Assembly (NCBI RefSeq): GCF_004022705.2
Contig: NZ_RZOY02000005.1
Location: 372,001-436,000 of the forward strand
Origin: Mesorhizobium sp. M2D.F.Ca.ET.226.01.1.1
GTDB lineage: Bacteria; Pseudomonadota; Alphaproteobacteria; Rhizobiales; Rhizobiaceae
DNA: 64,000 nt
Direction of reading: 5' to 3'
Part shown: piece after piece, positions 59,224 to 64,000 of the stretch
Layout of the letters: every line of letters starts with the position of its first letter
How positions within the stretch are numbered: position 1 is the stretch's first letter
Position numbers and translations under genes: made by a program
Notes under the pieces: model-generated
Told to the model about the DNA's origin: nothing
Database searches by the model: none
The model's input: the letters and a program-made list of their open reading frames with translations, nothing else

Positions 59224-59658
59224 ATGCCTGCACGGATAGTTGCCGCCGCGCTGCTTGCTGGTTTCACCTGTCTGTCGGCGGCGCATGCCGGGAACCAGAG
59301 CATTCCAGCCAGCGCCGAGGGCCAGATCGAATTCAATACGCCGTCCGGCAATATCGGCTGCATCTATACACCGAAGGGCGGCACCAGCACTTACCAGCCG
59401 CGAGACGGTGGGCCGGAGCTTTCCTGCTCGCGCGTCGAGCCGAGCTACGTCACGGTGATATTGGGCCCCAAAGGCCCGGCGACACTGATCAAGAATCCCG
59501 GCGAGCAAGGCTGTTGCGGTGACGTGACCAAGCTCGGCTACGGCAATAGCTGGAGCCAGGGGCCGTTTTCCTGCCAGTCGTCGACGAAGGGACTGAGCTG
59601 CACGGGCAGCAATGGCCACGGCTTCTTCCTGAGCAAGGCCAAGGCGACCGCGAAGTAG
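59224..59658 (+). CDS. Exported DUF6636-like protein
   Basis: Protein of 144 residues, ATG at 59224 after GGGGGATGAC. Signal peptide IVAAALLAGFTCLSAAHAG. The mature part opens with IEFNTPSGNIGCIYTPKGG, the motif of the DUF6636-type proteins (TPSxNIxC). It has seven Cys, including QGCCGD and FSCQSSTKGLSC, likely in disulfides. Divergent from the previous gene. Probably periplasmic or secreted; function unknown. Confidence 0.78.
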   Translation: MPARIVAAALLAGFTCLSAAHAGNQSIPASAEGQIEFNTPSGNIGCIYTPKGGTSTYQPRDGGPELSCSRVEPSYVTVILGPKGPATLIKNPGEQGCCGDVTKLGYGNSWSQGPFSCQSSTKGLSCTGSNGHGFFLSKAKATAK

Positions 59659-59694
59659 CAGCGCAATTCAAACGGAACTGCGCACAAGGAACAC

Positions 59695-60378
59695 TCAGCC
59701 CGCGGCGGTTTCCAGCTCGCCGCGCGCCTTGGCTTGAGCCACCTGGCGGATGGCGTCGGCAAGCGTGTCGGCGTCCTGCGCGCCCATCACCGCATATTTG
59801 CCCTCGAGCAGGAAGCAGGGCACGCCGGTGATGCCCATGCGCGAGGCGGTGGCAATCTCGTTGCGGACGGCCTCGACGTCGGCATCGGTCGGCAGCAGCG
59901 TCTCGACCACCGATGCATCCATGCCGGCTTCGCCGGCGGCCTCGGCCAGCACCGCGAGGTCGCCGATATTGACGCCTTCCTCGAAATTCAGCTGGAAGAG
60001 GCGGCGCACCAGCCGGCTCTGCACGTCCTCGCCGGCGGCGCCCGCCCAGCGGATGACGCGATGAGCGTCGAGCGTGTTGGCCGCGACCTTGATGGCGCCG
60101 AAGGCGAAGTGGATTCCCTCGGCTTCGCCGAGCGGCTCGATGCGCGCGTGGATCTGGTGGATGCGCTCCTCACTGCCGAATTTGCCGAGCATGTATTGGC
60201 GGCGATCCATGCCGCCCGCCGGGATGGTCGGATCGAGCTGGAAGGGCCGCCAGCGGACATGCACGTCGATGTCACTTGCAGAGGCTATGGCCTTGTCCAG
60301 CCGCTTCTGGCCGATGAAGCACCAGGGACAGACGACATCGGACACCACATCGACGGTGATGGAGTTCTCGGCACTCAT
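59695..60378 (-). CDS. DsbA-family oxidoreductase (FrnE-like)
   Basis: Thioredoxin-fold protein of 227 residues without a signal peptide. Active site VVCPWCFIGQKRLDKAI (CPWC) near residue 17, then LGKFGSEERIHQIHARIEPL and GITGVPCFLLEGKYAVMGAQ with the cis-Pro loop. This is the FrnE / HCCA-isomerase-like branch, implicated in cytoplasmic disulfide handling and oxidative stress. Lies 40 bp after the stop of the peptide-binding protein gene in the same direction. Confidence 0.88.
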   Translation of the reverse strand: MSAENSITVDVVSDVVCPWCFIGQKRLDKAIASASDIDVHVRWRPFQLDPTIPAGGMDRRQYMLGKFGSEERIHQIHARIEPLGEAEGIHFAFGAIKVAANTLDAHRVIRWAGAAGEDVQSRLVRRLFQLNFEEGVNIGDLAVLAEAAGEAGMDASVVETLLPTDADVEAVRNEIATASRMGITGVPCFLLEGKYAVMGAQDADTLADAIRQVAQAKARGELETAAG

Positions 60379-60418
60379 GCTCGTCTCCTGTTTGGTCCTG
60401 ATTGGGGCTGGGCTTGCG

Positions 60419-62239
60419 TCAGTTGGGCTTTCGCCACCAGGTCGGCAGCTGATAGCCGAATATGGGGGTTTTTTGCGGATGTTCCAGATAGGTCCAGTAA
60501 GCCAGCCACTGCTGCGTGTTGTATTGCATCGGCACGATGTAGTTGCCGGAGATCAGCAGCCGGTCGAGAACGCGGACCGCGGCGACATAGTCTTCCTTGG
60601 TGCGGGCATTCAGCATCGCGTCGATCGCCGCGTCGATCGCCGGATCGGCTACGCCGGCCAGATTGAACGATCCTTCCGTTTTCGCGGCGACCGATCCCCA
60701 GCGGCCAAGCTGCTCGCTGCCGGGCGACAATGAGTTGCTGAAGCCGCTGGTGCCGATCAGCACCTCGAAGTCGTAACGCTGCTTGCGCGACTGGATCTGG
60801 TCGCCATCGAGCGTGCGGATGCCAACACCAATGCCGATCTTCTCCAGCGTGCGCTGGTAGATGGCTGCCAGCCGCTCTTCATCCTGCGACGACGTCAGGA
60901 TCTCGAAGCCGAAGGGCTTTCCATGCGCGTCGAGCATCTTGCCGTCCTGCACGTGGAAGCCCACACTCTTAAGCAAGTCGAACGCTGCTTTGAGCACCTT
61001 GCGGTCCTGGCCCGAGCCGTCGGTAACCGGCGGCCGCCAGGTGCCGTCCATGACGTCGGCGGGCACGCGGCCGGGGTAGGCGGCAAGCAGCGCCTTTTCG
61101 CGATCATCGGCCGGATGGCCAAGCGCTGAAAGCTCGGAATTCTGCCAATAGCTCATGGTGCGGTTGAACTTGCCGCCGAACAGATTCTTGTTCGCCCATT
61201 CGAAGTCATAGAGCATCCCGAGCGCGCGCCGCACGACCGGGTCGGCGAATTTCGGCAGCCTGGTGTTGAACAGGAAGCCGGTCACCACCGGAGGGATGCC
61301 GGTGTTGAAATACTCTTCCTTCACTTCGCCCCTGCGGAAGGCCGGAAAATCGATGTCGCGCTCGCGCTTGACCGGATCGGTCTCGTCATCGAGGGCGCAG
61401 ATGCCTTTCTTGAACGCCTCCGTCTTTGCGTTGGCGTTGAGAAAATACTCGATGGTGATCTGGTCGAAATTGTCGAAGCCGCGCTTCGAGGGCACGTCCT
61501 TGCCCCAGTAATCCGGATTGCGCTTGAAGACGATGCGCTGCCCCGGCTGCACCTTGTCCACAGTGTAGGGCCCGCTGCCGATCAACGGCTTCAGCGTGGT
61601 CTTGTCGAACGTATCCTTGTCGAAGGCGTGCTTGGGGACGATCGGCGTCAGCGCGACAATCAGCGGGAATTCGCGATTGGCCTTGTCGTTGAAGGTGAAT
61701 TTCACGCTGTGGTCACCGGTCTTTTCCAGCTTAGCGATCATGCTCATGCGGTCGCTGTAGGGTGGGCGACCCTTGTCCTTGAAGACGTCATAGGTGAACA
61801 GCACGTCCTCCGGCATCACCGGCTGGCCGTCCGACCATTTTGCATTGGGGTTAAGGTGAAACTCGATCGACTTGCGCTCCGGATCCATGTCGGCGCCGTC
61901 GGCCAGCAGTCCGTAAAGGCTGAAGGGCTCGTCGTAGTTGCGCTGCATCAGCGGCTCGAAGACGAGATTGCCGTAAACGGTATCGATCATGCCGCGCGCG
62001 GTGGTGCGAAGGCTTTTCAGGATGAACGGATTGAGGTTGTCGAATGAGCCGACGACGCAATAGGTGACGTTTCCGCCTTTCGGCGCGTCCGGATTGACGT
62101 AGTCGAAATGCTGATAATCGGGTGGCAGCGCCGGCTCGCCTTGCATGGCTATGCCGTGCTTCGGCTCCGACTGCGCCGAAAGGAGCGAAAGAGCCAGAAA
62201 CGAGGTCGCGGCGATCAGCCGAACGAGAACGCGGTCCAT
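60419..62239 (-). CDS. YejA-like extracellular peptide-binding protein
   Basis: Family 5 solute-binding protein of 606 residues, started at the ATG at 62239 with AAGGAGA upstream; the frame is open to 62320. Signal peptide RLIAATSFLALSLLSAQS. HGIAMQGEPALPPDYQHFDY followed by NPDAPKGGNVTY is characteristic of the YejA group of oligopeptide / microcin C importers. LIGSGPYTVDKVQPGQRIVF and NTGIPPVVTGFLFNTRLPKF belong to the ligand domain. Permease and ATPase genes (yejB, E, F) do not follow in this window. Confidence 0.9.
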   Translation of the reverse strand: MDRVLVRLIAATSFLALSLLSAQSEPKHGIAMQGEPALPPDYQHFDYVNPDAPKGGNVTYCVVGSFDNLNPFILKSLRTTARGMIDTVYGNLVFEPLMQRNYDEPFSLYGLLADGADMDPERKSIEFHLNPNAKWSDGQPVMPEDVLFTYDVFKDKGRPPYSDRMSMIAKLEKTGDHSVKFTFNDKANREFPLIVALTPIVPKHAFDKDTFDKTTLKPLIGSGPYTVDKVQPGQRIVFKRNPDYWGKDVPSKRGFDNFDQITIEYFLNANAKTEAFKKGICALDDETDPVKRERDIDFPAFRRGEVKEEYFNTGIPPVVTGFLFNTRLPKFADPVVRRALGMLYDFEWANKNLFGGKFNRTMSYWQNSELSALGHPADDREKALLAAYPGRVPADVMDGTWRPPVTDGSGQDRKVLKAAFDLLKSVGFHVQDGKMLDAHGKPFGFEILTSSQDEERLAAIYQRTLEKIGIGVGIRTLDGDQIQSRKQRYDFEVLIGTSGFSNSLSPGSEQLGRWGSVAAKTEGSFNLAGVADPAIDAAIDAMLNARTKEDYVAAVRVLDRLLISGNYIVPMQYNTQQWLAYWTYLEHPQKTPIFGYQLPTWWRKPN

Positions 62240-62448
62240 GACCGTCTCCTTGCGGGGCGGCTTTTGTGATTCGGCACGCACCGTAGAGCATTTCGTCCCC
62301 CGATTGAATCGGCGCGCCAACGGGAATCGGGTTCAGCTGGCGCATCGCCAATCGAGGCTCGCCCTTGGGGACATGAGGCCACGAAGAAATCGCGGAAACC
62401 GGGCTGGATTCGGCGCCCCTGGCAGTGTAACACGCGCTCCGAAGTCAT

Positions 62449-62473
62449 CCTGTTGCCTCATTTGGGCAACAGG
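62449..62473. promoter_or_regulatory. Inverted repeat upstream of the IalB-family gene
   Basis: CCTGTTGCC, TCATTTG, GGCAACAGG: nine-base perfect arms with a 7-base spacer, 63 bp before the start at 62537. No T-run follows, so an operator or an mRNA leader hairpin is more likely than a terminator. Confidence 0.5.
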
Positions 62474-62536
62474 TAGCTGGACCACACGGCACGAAGAAGC
62501 CGGTCCCCGGGATCATTTGAGAGGAAAGTGCACCAT

Positions 62537-63157
62537 ATGACGATCAACGCGTACCGCCTTTCGGTGCTGGCCGCAGGCGTGGTCGGCGTTCTGGGCGCCG
62601 GGCTTTTCACCGCCTCGGCTCAGCAGCAGCCGCAGATCCCTCAGGGTTGGTTCAAGGCCTGCACCAAGCAGGAAGATGTCGACATCTGCAATGTCCAGAA
62701 CATCGTCACCGCCGGCAATGGCCAGCTCGTCACCGGCGTCAGCATGATCGAGCTCAAGGGCAAGGTGAACCGCAAGGTCTTCCAGGTCACGGTCCCGACC
62801 GGCCGTCTTATTCCTCCGGGCATCGGCCTGCAGATCGATGGCGGCAAAGCGCAGAAGCTTGATTATGTGATCTGCTTCCCGGATCGTTGTGTCGCCGAAG
62901 TGCCGCTGACGGACCAGCTCGTGGCGTCTTTCAAGAAGGGTCAGGCGATCTCGCTGACCTCGATCAACTTCCAGAACCAGCCGAACCCGATCAAGATCGC
63001 GCTGACCGGCTTCAGCGGCGCCTATGACGGCCCGCCGCTGCAGCAGTCGGACATCGAGGACCGGCAGAAGAAGCTGCAGGACTTCGTCGCCAAGAACAAC
63101 CAGGACTTCGCCAAGAAGCTGAAGGACGAGCAGGACAAGGCCAAGACCGCGAACTGA
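62537..63157 (+). CDS. Invasion-associated locus B (IalB) family protein
   Basis: Exported protein of 206 residues from the ATG at 62537, with GAGAGGAA upstream. Signal peptide YRLSVLAAGVVGVLGAGLFT. Motifs of the family: QGWFKACTKQEDVDICNVQN, VTVPTGRLIPPGIGLQIDGG and DYVICFPDRCVAEVPLTDQL with paired Cys. The C-terminal ~45 residues are a charged, probably coiled tail (DRQKKLQDFVAKNNQDFAKK). IalB proteins occur across Hyphomicrobiales, including free-living ones; the role is not settled. Confidence 0.92.
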   Translation: MTINAYRLSVLAAGVVGVLGAGLFTASAQQQPQIPQGWFKACTKQEDVDICNVQNIVTAGNGQLVTGVSMIELKGKVNRKVFQVTVPTGRLIPPGIGLQIDGGKAQKLDYVICFPDRCVAEVPLTDQLVASFKKGQAISLTSINFQNQPNPIKIALTGFSGAYDGPPLQQSDIEDRQKKLQDFVAKNNQDFAKKLKDEQDKAKTAN

Positions 63158-63180
63158 TCGCGCAAGCGCCGTCCAGAAAA

Positions 63181-63214
63181 CAAAAAAGCGGGGCAATTTG
63201 CCCCGCTTTTTTGT
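63181..63214. terminator. Bidirectional rho-independent terminator
   Basis: AAAAAAGCGGGGCA and TGCCCCGCTTTTTT pair around ATT, giving a GC-rich stem with A and T runs on each side. It ends the IalB-family gene on the plus strand and hspQ on the minus strand. Confidence 0.92.
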
Positions 63215-63222
63215 TGTCGCCT

Positions 63223-63546
63223 TCAATGCTTCGAATGGCGCTTCGGCTCGTAGCGGCCGTCCGGCAGCTTGTCGAACATCTCGCCGATCTGCGGATGCCG
63301 CACCGGCTCGCCAGACCGGTCCTCGAGCAGGTTCTGCTCGGACACATAGGCAATGTATTCCGTATCCGAATTCTCCGCGAGAAGGTGGTAGAAAGGCTGG
63401 TCCTTGCGCGGACGCACGTCGGCGGGAATAGCTTCGTACCATTCCTCGGTGTTGGCGAATTCGGGATCGACGTCGAAGATCACGCCACGGAACGGAAAGA
63501 GCCGATGGCGAACCACTTGCCCAATCGAGAACTTGGCCGTTTTCAT
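63223..63546 (-). CDS. hspQ: Heat shock protein HspQ
   Basis: Protein of 107 residues starting MKTAKFSIGQVVRHRLFPFR; the frame is open 48 bases further. GVIFDVDPEFANTEEWY, QPFYHLLAENSDTEYIAYVS and the C-terminal PDGRYEPKRH match HspQ (YccV-like). It binds hemimethylated DNA in some studies and acts as a Lon-specificity factor in others. Length is typical. Convergent with the IalB-family gene at the shared terminator. Confidence 0.93.
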   Translation of the reverse strand: MKTAKFSIGQVVRHRLFPFRGVIFDVDPEFANTEEWYEAIPADVRPRKDQPFYHLLAENSDTEYIAYVSEQNLLEDRSGEPVRHPQIGEMFDKLPDGRYEPKRHSKH

Positions 63547-63758
63547 CGCACTCACCATTGGGCGTCCCTGCTCGACGCAAAACGCCCCTAACATCTTGAA
63601 ATTACGCGCTACGCCGCCAAAAATCGACCCCGACTTTCGGGCTGTTGCCTATTTGGCGCAGGTGCTGCCTCAATTCAATGCCGCAGTCCATGCCGCAAGC
63701 CACGGATGGGCCGCGCGTAAGGTTTCGCGGGCGGCGTAGAAGACGCCGCGAGTGACTT

Positions 63759-64000
63759 CTAATGCTCGGCCGGTTTGCGCAGGCCGCCGGCAAGCGCACG
63801 AAAACCGCTGCCGGGCCGCAATCCCTCGCGCATAAAGAAGGCGCGCAGCGGGGCGAAGCTGCCTAGCGCGCTGAGACCGGCGCTGCGCGCCAGCTGGGCC
63901 GGCAGCATATCGGACAGCAGCGACATGTTGAGCAGGTTCACCGCGCCGCTGCGCGCCCATATATCGGGCCTGCGCCTGGTGTCGTAGGCGGCAAGTGCCT
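63759..64000 (-). CDS. UbiH/COQ6-family hydroxylase, C-terminal end (partial)
   Basis: Only the last ~80 codons are in the window; the 5' part lies beyond 64000. The reading LAAYDTRRRPDIWARSGAVN, then LLNMSLLSDMLPAQLARSAG and GLSALGSFAPLRAFFMREGL, is the usual C-terminus of FAD-dependent ubiquinone-biosynthesis hydroxylases in alphaproteobacteria. Which ring position it hydroxylates cannot be told from this part. Confidence 0.85.
   Translation of the reverse strand, partial: ALAAYDTRRRPDIWARSGAVNLLNMSLLSDMLPAQLARSAGLSALGSFAPLRAFFMREGLRPGSGFRALAGGLRKPAEH

Overview
The window reads as an alphaproteobacterial chromosome of the order Hyphomicrobiales, most like Mesorhizobium or a close relative. 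This is inferred from GC-rich codon use and from the gene set: a MipZ-type ATPase, a TIGR02281-type aspartic protease, an invasion-associated locus B protein, DUF1289, HspQ, MobAB/MoaA and the intergenic repeat style. No database search was run.

Left arm, 1 to about 12.6 kb: a visibly more AT-rich, gene-sparse accessory region. It holds a LuxR-type regulator with a degenerate receiver, a broken IS630-type transposase, an extra MipZ-like ATPase, a mannose-1-phosphate guanylyltransferase fused to an AGE-epimerase domain, an exported beta-helix protein, about 1.6 kb of decayed DNA, and a translationally coupled pair made of an FAD monooxygenase and a thioesterase/ATP-grasp fusion. The arm ends in the remains of a tyrosine integrase lying against the 5' end of dusA. 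dusA is a known integration target, and its first codons here are AT-rich, so the whole arm looks like an old genomic island.

Core, 12.6 to 37 kb: ordinary housekeeping genes. They are dusA, an aspartic protease, DUF1289, cobT, a membrane histidine kinase, a thermonuclease, a GST, a UDG-family protein and an Lrp regulator; then a minus-strand run of GNAT, AlkD, a beta-hydroxyacid dehydrogenase and a polar amino-acid ABC importer; then mobB-mobA-EamA, moaA, DUF971, a PPOX flavoprotein, a MarR regulator divergent from an alpha/beta hydrolase with twin operators between them, a rhodanese, an L,D-transpeptidase and small envelope proteins.

Accessory block, 37.4 to 50.2 kb: the most unusual part. 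In order it has a cyclase-like/TPR protein, a 1435-residue cytochrome P450 to DyP-peroxidase fusion with two membrane helices, a divergent Crp/Fnr regulator, a 1228-residue protein with both a subtilisin triad and an HExxH zincin site, and an MBL-fold hydrolase whose start overlaps the protease stop. I propose two candidate undescribed systems here: a dual-heme oxidation enzyme and a dual-protease/MBL operon.

Right arm, 50.3 to 64 kb: core genes again. They are tRNA-Val(CAC), a phosphoglycolate phosphatase, rpiA, DUF2059, glutathione reductase, mgtE, an SbmA/YddA-like ABC transporter, small exported proteins, a DsbA-family oxidoreductase, a YejA-like peptide-binding protein, an IalB-family protein, hspQ and the end of a UbiH-family hydroxylase. 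Palindromic intergenic repeats sit directly against the stop codons of several minus-strand genes.
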